A stretch of 64,000 bases of DNA from Maribacter litoralis (GTDB lineage Bacteria > Bacteroidota > Bacteroidia > Flavobacteriales > Flavobacteriaceae): assembly GCF_003075045.1 (NCBI RefSeq), contig NZ_QCZD01000001.1:496001-560000 (forward strand), given 5' to 3'. Numbering within the stretch: position 1 is the stretch's first letter; every line of letters begins with the position of its first letter. Below are positions 27,415 to 38,270 of the stretch, one piece after another. The notes beneath the pieces were generated by a model. It made no database searches, had not been told where the DNA came from, and saw only the letters and a list, made by a program, of their open reading frames with translations. The position numbers were made by a program, and so were the translations under genes.

Positions 27415-27864
27415 ATGACAACGATCATTCGTACATCTAGCGACAATACACATTTCAAAAATCTGGTGGCACTTTTAGATGCCGATTTAGCTGAGCGAGA
27501 TGGTGAAGACAATGCTTTCTACGCACAGTTCAATGGTATTGAACAACTAAACAACTGTGTTGTACTGTACGCTGATGACAATCCCGTTGCTTGTGGTGCC
27601 TTTAAGCAGTATAACAAAGTGGCTGTTGAAATTAAACGTATGTATGTTTTACCAGAGCACCGTGGTAAAGGTTTAGCTTCTCGACTGTTATTGGCCCTAG
27701 AAAGCTGGGCAAAAGAATTGAATTATTCTAATACCGTTCTTGAAACAGGATTGCGCCAGCCAGAAGCCATTGCACTTTATAAAAAGAATAATTACACAAT
27801 TATCAAAAATTACCCTCCGTACGAGCACATGGCTAATAGTGTTTGTTTTAGGAAGGTGTTATAA
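27415..27864 (+). CDS. GNAT-family N-acetyltransferase
   Basis: A 149-residue acetyltransferase. Acetyl-CoA motif A is clear: VEIKRMYVLPEHRGKGLASRLLLALESWA (Q/RxxGxG/A type loop HRGKGLA). The C-terminal ETGLRQPEAIALYKKNNY block is usual for the fold. The substrate is unknown. It lies 14 bases after the phosphoesterase gene and may be the last gene of that operon. No terminator is seen after it. Confidence 0.88.
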   Translation: MTTIIRTSSDNTHFKNLVALLDADLAERDGEDNAFYAQFNGIEQLNNCVVLYADDNPVACGAFKQYNKVAVEIKRMYVLPEHRGKGLASRLLLALESWAKELNYSNTVLETGLRQPEAIALYKKNNYTIIKNYPPYEHMANSVCFRKVL

Positions 27865-28080
27865 ATCTATATTATTTTCAAACTCTACCTAACTATAAAT
27901 TCCAGTCCTACAATAATCAACAGCGTAAAAATAGCGGACTAAATTTACGAGAAACACAATTTAAGTTATACGAAAAAATCATATTCGCATTAATCAACTA
28001 CCTAGAGCCTATTTATTTATAAATAAATGATTATCAGTCAATTAATTTTTAACTTAGAAATTCATCTAAACTCAATTATT
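27865..28080. other. AT-rich intergenic stretch with an 18-bp palindrome
   Basis: No long ORF or RNA gene was seen. ATTTATTTATAAATAAAT at 28011-28028 is a perfect 18-base palindrome just before the small ORF. A frame is open from ATG 28027, but the first 18 codons look AT-driven, so the region to 28080 is treated as upstream sequence. Confidence 0.5.
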
Positions 28081-28269
28081 ATGCACTTAAACATTCACTC
28101 TCAAGGACTCGATGATCATCTTGGTGTTTTACAAGAGAAATATATGAAGCTCAAATTCTCTATTAAAAACAATCTTAAGTTGACGGCTTTAGCAAAGCAA
28201 AACCAATTGAAAAATAGTAAAGAAGAATATCTAGAAAAGAAAATAGAAGCAATGGGAAGTTTATACTAA
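28081..28269 (+). CDS. Small protein of unknown function (62 residues)
   Basis: I do not recognise this family. The frame from ATG 28081 encodes a hydrophilic, Lys/Leu-rich, probably helical protein (VLQEKYMKLKFSIKNNLKLTALAKQ, then EEYLEKKIEAMGSLY). It has no signal peptide or membrane helix. An earlier in-frame ATG at 28027 would add 18 residues. A good hairpin terminator follows 40 bases after the stop, which supports a real transcript. Codon use is AT-rich like the region. It could be a small regulator or subunit, but nothing fixes a role. Confidence 0.5.
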   Translation: MHLNIHSQGLDDHLGVLQEKYMKLKFSIKNNLKLTALAKQNQLKNSKEEYLEKKIEAMGSLY

Positions 28270-28308
28270 TCACCATACAAAAGGTATTAGTACGTTTTAT
28301 TTTATTTG

Positions 28309-28340
28309 GCGGCAATGGTTATTCACTGTCGCTTTTTTAT
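28309..28340 (+). terminator. Terminator after the 62-codon ORF
   Basis: Stem GCGGCAATG/CACTGTCGC (one G-U pair, one mismatch) with a 6-base loop, followed by TTTTTT. Confidence 0.65.
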
Positions 28341-28435
28341 TGCCTTACATTTAATTTTTAAACATTTACAGTAAATAATTAAATACCTATATACTTATAT
28401 TTAAATCATCACCATTCAATACAGGCATTAGCTTT

Positions 28436-29266
28436 ATGAAATTATATTTACTACTATTTTTAATCTTATCTATATCTTCTTGTAGGCAACAACATAAAAC
28501 TAATTTATCAAAATCAGAAGAAAACAAAATAATAAAGTCTGAATTTCAAACTATAATTGATTCTGCTAATGTTAATGGTGCAATTATAATATACGACCTG
28601 CACAGAAATAATTTCTATTCAAATGATTTTAATTGGACCAAACAAGGAAAATTACCAGCATCAACCTTTAAAATCGCCAATACCATAATTGGTTTAGAAA
28701 CGGGAGTAATAAAAAATGATAGCACCATTTTTAAATGGGATGGTCAAGAAAGATGGCTAGACCTTTGGGAACAAGATTTAATTCTACGTGATGCCTTTCA
28801 GTATTCTTGTGTTCCGTGCTATCAACAGGTTGCAACCAAAATTGGACCTCAGCGAATGAACGAGTATGTAAAAAAGATTGAATATGGAGATTTAAAAATT
28901 GATAGTAACAATATTTCCAATTTTTGGTTAGAAGGCGAATCTAGAATAAATCAAATGCAACAGATAGATTTTTTAAAACGATTTTATAGTGGTCAACTGC
29001 CTATATCTGTTAGAACCCAAAAAATTGTAAAGCAAATAATGGTGATCGATACCGAAAATTATACACTCAGTGGAAAAACAGGATTATCTATAAGTAACGA
29101 ACAATATAACGGGTGGTTCGTTGGGTATATAGAAGTGGGCAACGATGTTTATTTCTTTGCCACCAATTTAGAACGTACTAATAACAATTTAGACCTAAGT
29201 GATTTTATACAAACAAGAAAAGAGGTTACTCTTGCTGCACTAAAAGAGTTACAGATCATTAAATAA
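28436..29266 (+). CDS. Class D (OXA-type) beta-lactamase, lipoprotein
   Basis: A serine beta-lactamase of 276 residues. The signal peptide ends with lipobox SISSC (C16). Class D motifs: S76-T-F-K79 inside PASTFKIAN, S124-x-V126 (YSCVPCYQQ), YG-D at 150-152 where most enzymes have YGN, W164 in FWLEG, and K214-T-G216. The later GWFVGYIE block is also class D. It is intact and presumably active against penicillins, but the spectrum cannot be read from sequence. It stands alone with no resistance or mobile genes beside it, so it looks chromosomal and intrinsic. The alternative is a BlaR-type sensor domain, but there is no membrane part. Confidence 0.93.
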   Translation: MKLYLLLFLILSISSCRQQHKTNLSKSEENKIIKSEFQTIIDSANVNGAIIIYDLHRNNFYSNDFNWTKQGKLPASTFKIANTIIGLETGVIKNDSTIFKWDGQERWLDLWEQDLILRDAFQYSCVPCYQQVATKIGPQRMNEYVKKIEYGDLKIDSNNISNFWLEGESRINQMQQIDFLKRFYSGQLPISVRTQKIVKQIMVIDTENYTLSGKTGLSISNEQYNGWFVGYIEVGNDVYFFATNLERTNNNLDLSDFIQTRKEVTLAALKELQIIK

Positions 29267-29392
29267 TCTGATTATAACTAAGAGTCTTAAAACAAAAATA
29301 TAGATTCTTGTGATTTCAATAAAAAGAACTTACTACACTTGATTAAATCATTAATTTCACTCCATTATAAATAATACACTAACACCACAGTA

Positions 29393-30007
29393 ATGAAAAT
29401 TATAGGCATTGGCAAAAACTATGTTTTAGATAAATCTGAAATAGATGATTTAAAAAATGATGTACAACTCATTTTCACGAAACCAGATTCTTCATTGGTT
29501 ACAGATAGTAAAGATGTTGAATTCCCTGCTCTTACCAATCAGCTCATCTACGAAGTAGAATTGGTGGTTAAAATTGGAAAAATGGCTAAAAATGTATCTG
29601 AAGAGGAAGCAAATTCATACATCTCTGAAATAGGTATCGGTATAGATTATACCGCAAAAGATGTGCTTACCGCCAGTAGAGACAAGAAAGGACCATGGGC
29701 TTTGGCAAAAGGTTTTGATGGTGCTTCGCCAATTTCAGGTTTTAAACCAATTTCGGAATTTCCAGAACTGGACAATATTAATTTTGACTTGGTTATTAAT
29801 GGCGAAAAAAAGCAAGTTGGCAATACTGGCTACATCATTTATAATTTTGCAGAAATCATAAGTTTTGTATCCACTTTTATGACCTTAAACCCCGGTGACC
29901 TGATATTTACGGGAACACCCGCAATTGGTGCAGGTGAAATCTTTAAAGGTGACCATTTACAAGCATCTATTGAAGGTAAAATTCTACTTGATTTTAAAAT
30001 GGTTTAA
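29393..30007 (+). CDS. Fumarylacetoacetate hydrolase family protein
   Basis: A compact FAH-fold enzyme of 204 residues, similar in size to YcgM-type acylpyruvases. Metal-binding acidic residues occur in LIYEVELVVKIGK and GIGIDYTAKDVL. The remaining core is GPWALAKGFDGASPI, GDLIFTGTPAIGAGEI and KGDHLQASI. The substrate is likely a 2-oxo acid or acylpyruvate, inferred from the family. It is a single gene with a strong terminator. Confidence 0.9.
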   Translation: MKIIGIGKNYVLDKSEIDDLKNDVQLIFTKPDSSLVTDSKDVEFPALTNQLIYEVELVVKIGKMAKNVSEEEANSYISEIGIGIDYTAKDVLTASRDKKGPWALAKGFDGASPISGFKPISEFPELDNINFDLVINGEKKQVGNTGYIIYNFAEIISFVSTFMTLNPGDLIFTGTPAIGAGEIFKGDHLQASIEGKILLDFKMV

Positions 30008-30030
30008 TCTCCCTTTTTAGGAAGTTTTAC

Positions 30031-30063
30031 AATCGGAGCCATAAATTGGTTCCGATTTTTTTT
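30031..30063 (+). terminator. Terminator after the FAH-family gene
   Basis: Stem AATCGGAGCC/GGTTCCGATT (10 bp, one G-U) with a 7-base loop followed by at least six T. Confidence 0.85.
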
Positions 30064-30079
30064 AGTTAATCCGTAGTAA

Positions 30080-30838
30080 TTATGAGTGTTGCTGAGATTT
30101 GAATACCGTTGGACTTACACCTACATTTTTCTTAAAAAAACGGGAAAAGCTACTGATAGATTCAAATCCCAATTCAAAAGCTAATTCTTTGGTAGTAATT
30201 TCACTTTTAATAAGTTTTCGCTTAGCTTCGGTAATCTGACGCTGCTGAATAATCTGTTTAGCGGTAAGGCTCAACTTATCTTGTAAAACTTGATTCAATC
30301 GTTTAGTACTTATGCCTAACTTATTTGCATAAAACTCTGCGCTGGTTTCATTCAAAAAATTAATTTCCATCAACTCTAAAAACTGAAAAACTCTTTTCTG
30401 TTGAATGTCTTGTGGTAATAGTTCATTGTTCTGAAATCTTATTAAATGCAATAAAAGAACTTTCAACAATGTCTTAAGCATAATATAAGATACCGTATCA
30501 CTATAATATTCCTCCTTCAGCAACTCAATCAACTTTTTGATCTGTTCTACCTTTTTAACATCCTTAATTTGAAATTTAGGGTATTTATTGAAGAGCGACA
30601 TCACATCTAACGAATACTCAATATCATCTTCATCTATTAAATCGCGTTCAAAATTCAATAAAACACCCTTAGAACCTACATTTAAGTTCATGTTAAATTG
30701 CTCGTTTAAGGGCTTAAAGTACACTACAACGGTACTTTCTTGAATATATTCAAAATAAATACCCATTGAGTTATGCGACAATTCAGTTTTCGAATCGTAT
30801 TTTAAATCAATCTTAATTTTGGTTTTCCAGGTATGCAA
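30080..30838 (-). CDS. AraC-family transcriptional regulator
   Basis: A 252-residue regulator. The C-terminal ~100 residues form the double helix-turn-helix: FYANKLGISTKRLNQVLQ, QIIQQRQITEAKRKL, TTKELAFELGFESISSFSRFFKKNVGVSPTVF. The N-terminal ~140 residues are a sensor-like domain without a recognised ligand. The frame begins at TTG 30838. An ATG 16 bases upstream is out of frame, so either TTG is used or a one-base change has shifted the start. It lies 51 bases downstream of, and in the same direction as, the interrupted MFS gene, so it may control that gene. Confidence 0.88.
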   Translation of the reverse strand: MHTWKTKIKIDLKYDSKTELSHNSMGIYFEYIQESTVVVYFKPLNEQFNMNLNVGSKGVLLNFERDLIDEDDIEYSLDVMSLFNKYPKFQIKDVKKVEQIKKLIELLKEEYYSDTVSYIMLKTLLKVLLLHLIRFQNNELLPQDIQQKRVFQFLELMEINFLNETSAEFYANKLGISTKRLNQVLQDKLSLTAKQIIQQRQITEAKRKLIKSEITTKELAFELGFESISSFSRFFKKNVGVSPTVFKSQQHS

Positions 30839-30889
30839 ATTCTTTTACTTTCATGGTAAGCCATAAAAGTAAAAAGAATTCAAACAATA

Positions 30890-32032
30890 CTAGTCTTTGC
30901 TTGCTTTTTGAAATTGATAATACATTACCAATGCAATTACCAATGCCAAAGCAGCAGCCACCCCATAGACCGCCATATAATTTTTAGAAATATATTCTAT
31001 AAAGGTTGACAAGAATTGCCCTCCAAAGACTGCCATAGAAAACAACCCTAAATTTTTTCCCTGGTTTTGACTATTACTAACCTCAATGGTCATATGGTTT
31101 AAAAGTGGAATGGTAAACCCAAATCCTATGCCAATACATATAGCTGTCAGAATTAAGAAGGGTACACTTGTAGCCAAAGCAAGAACTATATAGCCAAACA
31201 TAAAAAAAACAAAACCTAAAGTCACCGTCTTTCCATCTCCTAACAATTTAACCATTCTAGGCATTTGACTTGCAGTAATAATAGCAATAACAGAAATGAA
31301 CGCCATAAGATATCCTGTTTCAGATTCACTAAAACCAAAATTTGTTGGCAGATACAATGGTAGGGTTACAAAGCCTATAAAAAATAACATCATTGCCAGT
31401 AAAGAGGAAGCTATTATTATTCGTGTTTTAAGTTTTTCCTTTGTAGTAACCTCAGCAGAAATTTCCTTTTCTCTAACGGATTCTTCAATTTTTGGTAAGG
31501 TTTTAAAAACCAACAAAAGACATACTAATGCAATTAGATAAATATAAAAGGGATATTGCCAGAACATTTCACCTAAAACACCACCTATTGCCAAAAAAAC
31601 AACTCCGCCTAACTCTATTGCCATCCCTTGCCAAGCAATCATTTTCATACGTGCTTCACCTTCATATTGTGCAGCTATGTATGCGGTGACCGAAACTTGT
31701 ATTGCCACGGTCGCGGCACCTAGAAGAAAGCGATCTAAAATTAAAAGGTATTGATTGTCTATAAAAGCACCTATTAACCCCAAAACAGCATAAGGAATTA
31801 GTCCATATGCGAGCAACTTAAGAGGGCTCATCTTATTCAACAACCAACCTATTAAAGGAGCAAAAACGACTACACCCAATGAAGGCAATGTTATTAACCA
31901 ACTGGGTGAAAAACCTAAATCTTTATGTTGTATAATTCCTGATTACGATGGTGCAATTACCGTACCCACCATTATCGTTAAACTGCTTATTAACAGCAGT
32001 GTAAATATTCCGAAGTTTGATATTTTTTTCAT
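30890..32032 (-). pseudogene. MFS transporter gene interrupted by an in-frame stop codon
   Basis: A major-facilitator exporter whose reading frame runs from ATG 32032 but is broken by TAA at 31943-31945 (codon 30). The translation reads MKKISNFGIFTLLLISSL...IAPS-stop-SGIIQHKDLGFSPSW and continues without loss of frame as an otherwise complete transporter of about 380 codons. The remaining open frame starts at ATG 31888 and encodes 332 residues that lack the first membrane helix. One base change (TTA Leu to TAA) would explain it. It is a nonsense mutation, a sequencing error, or, less likely, readthrough. The substrate is unknown. A palindrome covers the start region. Confidence 0.8.
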
Positions 32033-32035
32033 ACT

Positions 32036-32070
32036 GCAAAGTTCAAGTTAATTCACTTGAAGTACTTTGC
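32036..32070. promoter_or_regulatory. Long inverted repeat at the MFS gene start, candidate operator
   Basis: GCAAAG-TTCAAGT-taattc-ACTTGAA-gta-CTTTGC: two nested arms of 6 and 7 bp, fully symmetric except for a 3-base insertion in one arm. It lies four bases upstream of the MFS ATG and overlaps a near-consensus -7 element (gAACTTTG on the minus strand). Binding by the neighbouring AraC protein or another repressor is inferred. Confidence 0.55.
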
Positions 32071-32245
32071 GAATTTTCTAAAATGGTAGTCCAAAATGGA
32101 AATTACCACCTTTAAATTCAGAACCCACTAACATCCAGAAATTTTAACAGTTAAAAAGCTATATAAAGTACTAATTTTCCTATTTTAGAGTTGTTATATC
32201 CTTACTAATTAAGTAATACTGATTTATCTTTAATAACAACCAACA

Positions 32246-32674
32246 ATGAATAAACCATTAAATTTTTTACTGTTAGCCGCGTTAGTAATTTTTCAATTTT
32301 CATGTTCTAGTGATGATGATGATAACGAGGCAAGCTTAAACCCAAAAAGTTTTACCTCTTGTGATTTAGGTGATTTTTCTACTACAAGCACTAAAGTTTG
32401 TTTCAATGGTACAGACTTTGCATTACCTAATGAAACAATTACATTCGCTACGGAGTTTAATGCTCGTGTAGCAACTATCACATGGACTATTGAATCTGGA
32501 AGTATGGAAATTATTAATATTGAAGAAAGCGCAACTGATTCTACTTTAAAATCTATTGCTACCATTAAATTTAATTCAGATTTTAATGGAGATGCTGTTA
32601 TTAAAGTGAAAGCTAAAGACTCTAAAGGAAGCGCGGAGTTTACTCACGTAGTATCATTGGAAGAAACAAATTAG
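32246..32674 (+). CDS. Short lipoprotein with Asp-rich surface-export signal
   Basis: A protein of 142 residues with a lipoprotein signal ending IFQFSC, followed immediately by SSDDDDNE. An acidic stretch right after the lipidated Cys is the lipoprotein export signal described in Bacteroidota, so surface exposure is inferred. The remaining ~110 residues are beta-rich (ATITWTIESGSMEII, ATIKFNSDFNGDAVIKVKAKDSKGSAEFTHVV), like an Ig or PKD-type domain. Two Cys (near residues 39 and 50) may pair. The function is unknown. Confidence 0.75.
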   Translation: MNKPLNFLLLAALVIFQFSCSSDDDDNEASLNPKSFTSCDLGDFSTTSTKVCFNGTDFALPNETITFATEFNARVATITWTIESGSMEIINIEESATDSTLKSIATIKFNSDFNGDAVIKVKAKDSKGSAEFTHVVSLEETN

Positions 32675-32683
32675 TAACTCAAT

Positions 32684-32983
32684 TTAATTTTGAATAATAT
32701 ACTCCACAATTACCTTAAGCTCTTCGTCTAAGGTAATTGTGGGATATTCTTTATTCGCCAAACGATACCAATATCCTGCATTAAAACGGTCGCCTTCTTT
32801 TCTGTGCAAATAAGCATGCAACCAACTACCTAAAGTATTATGCATATCCTGTGCTATGTTATGAGAAGCTTCCCAATTTCCCTTGGCATCATACCAAGCT
32901 GCTTTTAGTCCGTCCGACCATTCTTTTGGAACAGTGGATAGTTCTAAACTCTTTTCAAATTCAAAATAGGTCTTTGGTATCAT
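32684..32983 (-). CDS. Conserved hypothetical protein coupled to the antiporter gene
   Basis: 99 residues, soluble, rich in Trp and His: [37 protein letters not shown], then [21 protein letters not shown]. Similar short proteins are widespread in bacteria but I know no activity for them. The start overlaps the antiporter stop by four bases, so it is translated with NhaP and may act with it. It converges on the lipoprotein gene with a nine-base gap. Confidence 0.8.
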   Translation of the reverse strand: MIPKTYFEFEKSLELSTVPKEWSDGLKAAWYDAKGNWEASHNIAQDMHNTLGSWLHAYLHRKEGDRFNAGYWYRLANKEYPTITLDEELKVIVEYIIQN

Positions 32984-34218
32984 TTTACCACACGTTTAAT
33001 AAGTTTTTCAACAGTTAAGCCTTGTCCGATAATAGAGAATACCACAACAATGTAGGTGATGACCAAAAATGCATCTCTATGCATGTCCTCAGATAGCCCT
33101 AAAGCCAGGGCAATAGAGATACCGCCACGTAATCCGCCCCAAGTCATTACCAAAGTAGTTCCTTTTACAAAGTCTAGCTTTTTCTCAAAAAATTTAATAG
33201 GAGTCAATAAGGATAAATAGCGACATAGTAATACTAGAGGAATTGCCAACAGTCCTGCAATAACATATTCCGTTTCAAAGCTCAGCACCAACATTTCCAT
33301 CCCGATCAGCACAAATAACAACGTATTTAAAAGAATATCTAGAAGTTCCCAAAATTTATCTACATAGGTCTCGGTAGTCTTTGACATTGCCGAATTGCGC
33401 ACCGTATCATTACCTACTACCAACCCTGCTGCCACCATTGCCAAGGGGGCAGATAAATGAAATTTCTGAGCTATTAAAGTACCAACCATTACGGTTGCCA
33501 AAGTGATGATTACCTCTATATCATAATCATCTATAGACCGCATTAACTTGTACGTTCCCCAACCTAATGCGAGACCCAATGCTAAACCACCTATAACCTC
33601 TACACCAAATAGTTCAATGATATCTAATGGAGAAACCGCAACTTCGGTAGCCGATGCCAATTGAAATATGGTTAAAAACACCACAACCCCTACTCCGTCA
33701 TTAAACAATGATTCCCCAACTATTTTTGTTTCCAATTGTTTTGGCGCACCCGCCTTTTTCAATATGCCCAATACAGCAATTGGATCTGTTGGTGAAATCA
33801 AAGAACCAAAGAGCAAGCAATAAATAAAATTGATATTCATATCCAACAATTGCAGGAGGTAATACATGCTTGTACCTACTAAAAAAGTAGAAACCAATAC
33901 ACCAAGAGTTGAAAACACCAATATTGGCCATCGTTGTACTTTTAGTTGTTCAAAATTAGTATGTAGCGCTCCTGCGAATAACAGAAAACTCAACATGATA
34001 TCCAGTAGAACCGATTTAAAATCTATCTGGGTTATGATATAACGTTCTGCATTGATCAATGTATCATCAACGTAACCAATGGCAAACACCGCCAAGGTAA
34101 ACACTATGGTAATAAGCATTAAACCTATACTGTTGGGTAGTTTTAGAAATCTTGCATTTATATAGCCAAAAATGGCCGAAAGAAATACTAGTACCGAAAT
34201 TATTGTAAAAATATCCAT
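32980..34218 (-). CDS. Na+/H+ antiporter, CPA1 (NhaP) family
   Basis: An inner-membrane antiporter of 412 residues with about 12 hydrophobic segments. The CPA1 ion-binding motif is [14 protein letters not shown] near residue 165, followed by the conserved [25 protein letters not shown] and [17 protein letters not shown]. It imports protons in exchange for sodium, probably for salt and pH balance as expected in a marine organism. It sits between ligA (six bases downstream of its stop) and the small coupled gene. Confidence 0.92.
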   Translation of the reverse strand: MDIFTIISVLVFLSAIFGYINARFLKLPNSIGLMLITIVFTLAVFAIGYVDDTLINAERYIITQIDFKSVLLDIMLSFLLFAGALHTNFEQLKVQRWPILVFSTLGVLVSTFLVGTSMYYLLQLLDMNINFIYCLLFGSLISPTDPIAVLGILKKAGAPKQLETKIVGESLFNDGVGVVVFLTIFQLASATEVAVSPLDIIELFGVEVIGGLALGLALGWGTYKLMRSIDDYDIEVIITLATVMVGTLIAQKFHLSAPLAMVAAGLVVGNDTVRNSAMSKTTETYVDKFWELLDILLNTLLFVLIGMEMLVLSFETEYVIAGLLAIPLVLLCRYLSLLTPIKFFEKKLDFVKGTTLVMTWGGLRGGISIALALGLSEDMHRDAFLVITYIVVVFSIIGQGLTVEKLIKRVVK

Positions 34219-34224
34219 AGTTGT

Positions 34225-36799
<2,575 letters not shown>

Positions 36800-36803
<4 letters not shown>

Positions 36804-37672
36804 TTTTTAACTCCTTTAAGCATGCGGTCATTACCAAACATATCTTTTTCCAAAACTATAGTCTCAAAACCAAACTTATGTAGCAATTTTTGCATTTCTG
36901 CCCCTAAATATTGATTTATTTCTAAATACAGACACCCATTATGTTCCAAGCGATTTGAGGCATACTCAACTATTTTATCGTAAAACTGCAATGGATTATC
37001 ATCTGCAACAAACAGTGCCAAGTTGGGTTCATGATCTAAAACATTTTTACGCATCTCAGCTTTTTCAAGTTCCCTAACATAGGGCGGATTGGAAACAATA
37101 ATATCAAATTTTTGATTCAATTCCGAAACTTCATTTTTTGTGGAGTTGTTTATGGATAATATATCTGCTTGAAAAAAGGTAACCGAAGTATGTAAGCGTT
37201 CATTATTTTCCCTAGCAACTTGCAACGCTTCTATAGAGATATCCAGACCAAACACTTTTGCATTATTTAGATTTTTATCCAAAGAAATGGGAATACAACC
37301 ACTGCCTGTACCCATGTCTAAAACACGAAGCGCATGATCGTTATCATGGTCATCTAAAATCCACCGCACCAATTCTTCGGTTTCAGGTCTCGGGATCAAC
37401 ACGTGTTCGTTGACCTTAAAATCCATATTCATAAAATAAGCTGTTCCTATAATATGCTGAATTGGCTTTTCTAATTTTAATTCGGATAGTGCCTTAAAGA
37501 TTATGGTTTCTTGGTCTTTATCAATATTCAACTCTGGTTGCACGGCAAGCACAAAGCGTTCTAAATCAAAATAATGCTCTATGAGTAAATAGAAAAAGCT
37601 CCTCACTTCTTCTGTACCATAAACAGCATCTAATTCTGTGTGAAAAATATTCCTGATTTCCCGTAAAAGCAC
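36800..37672 (-). CDS. prmC: Peptide chain release factor glutamine methyltransferase
   Basis: Methylates the GGQ glutamine of RF1 and RF2. The protein is 290 residues, the normal length. Motifs are HVLIPRPETEELV, the SAM site VLDMGTGSGCIPISL, and the catalytic NPPYV near residue 192 (FDIIVSNPPYVRELE). The start is GTG at 37672. The next ATG would delete the N-terminal substrate domain. It lies two bases downstream of an acetyltransferase gene and overlaps the LOG-family gene by four bases. Confidence 0.95.
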
Positions 37673-37674
37673 AA

Positions 37675-38160
37675 TTATAAAGTTTTAAGCATAAATACCG
37701 GGCAAGAATAATGACCGGTATCTCCCATACGGGCATCAATATATTCAAAGCCCATTTTCTTATATAGTTTCTGGGCGGCATCCATATAGGGCATTGTCTC
37801 TAAATAGCAGGCATCAAAACCATATTCCTTAGCTTTATCTAAACAAACATTAATCATTTTATGACCTGCTCCTTTGCCCCTAGCTTCTTGCAAAAAGTAC
37901 ATTTTCTGAAGCTCACAAACATTGCCTTTATAATTATCTAATTGTGCAACACCGGCGCAGCCCAAAATTGAGCCATTTTCTTCAATTACAAAGTAAGTAG
38001 CCTTTGGCTTATCATAATGCTCATACATATTATCTAAGGAAGGGTCTTCATAAGCCGTACCTACTTTTGGCACTCCTAAATCCTCCAATACCTGTCGTAT
38101 AACCCTAGCAACTTGTGGGTTATCTTCCTTTCTGATTTCACGTATAATGACATTTTCCAT
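37675..38160 (-). CDS. GNAT-family N-acetyltransferase
   Basis: 161 residues. Motif A reads VCELQKMYFLQEARGKGAGHKMINVCLDKAKEYG, with acetyl-CoA loop ARGKGAG. The C-terminus has CYLETMPYMDAAQKLYKKMGF, typical of small-molecule or protein acetyltransferases. The substrate is unknown. Being two bases upstream of prmC, it may be translationally coupled to it. The gene is the first of the run through ligA and the antiporter. Confidence 0.88.
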   Translation of the reverse strand: MENVIIREIRKEDNPQVARVIRQVLEDLGVPKVGTAYEDPSLDNMYEHYDKPKATYFVIEENGSILGCAGVAQLDNYKGNVCELQKMYFLQEARGKGAGHKMINVCLDKAKEYGFDACYLETMPYMDAAQKLYKKMGFEYIDARMGDTGHYSCPVFMLKTL

Positions 38161-38188
38161 ATGAATAAGCCAATAGGTTTTAAAGTAC

Positions 38189-38196
38189 TATTTTTG
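38189..38196 (+). promoter_or_regulatory. Candidate ribD -7 promoter element
   Basis: TATTTTTG, an exact TAnnTTTG match, lies 74 bases before the ribD start. A leader of about 65 bases would follow. No FMN riboswitch-like fold is evident in that short leader, though I could not test it. Confidence 0.35.
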
Positions 38197-38270
38197 AGGT
38201 GTGAAGATACGTGTTATGCGTATAAAGGTAAAGTTTGATGTCCATTAATAATCTTGATTCTTAAAATTCA

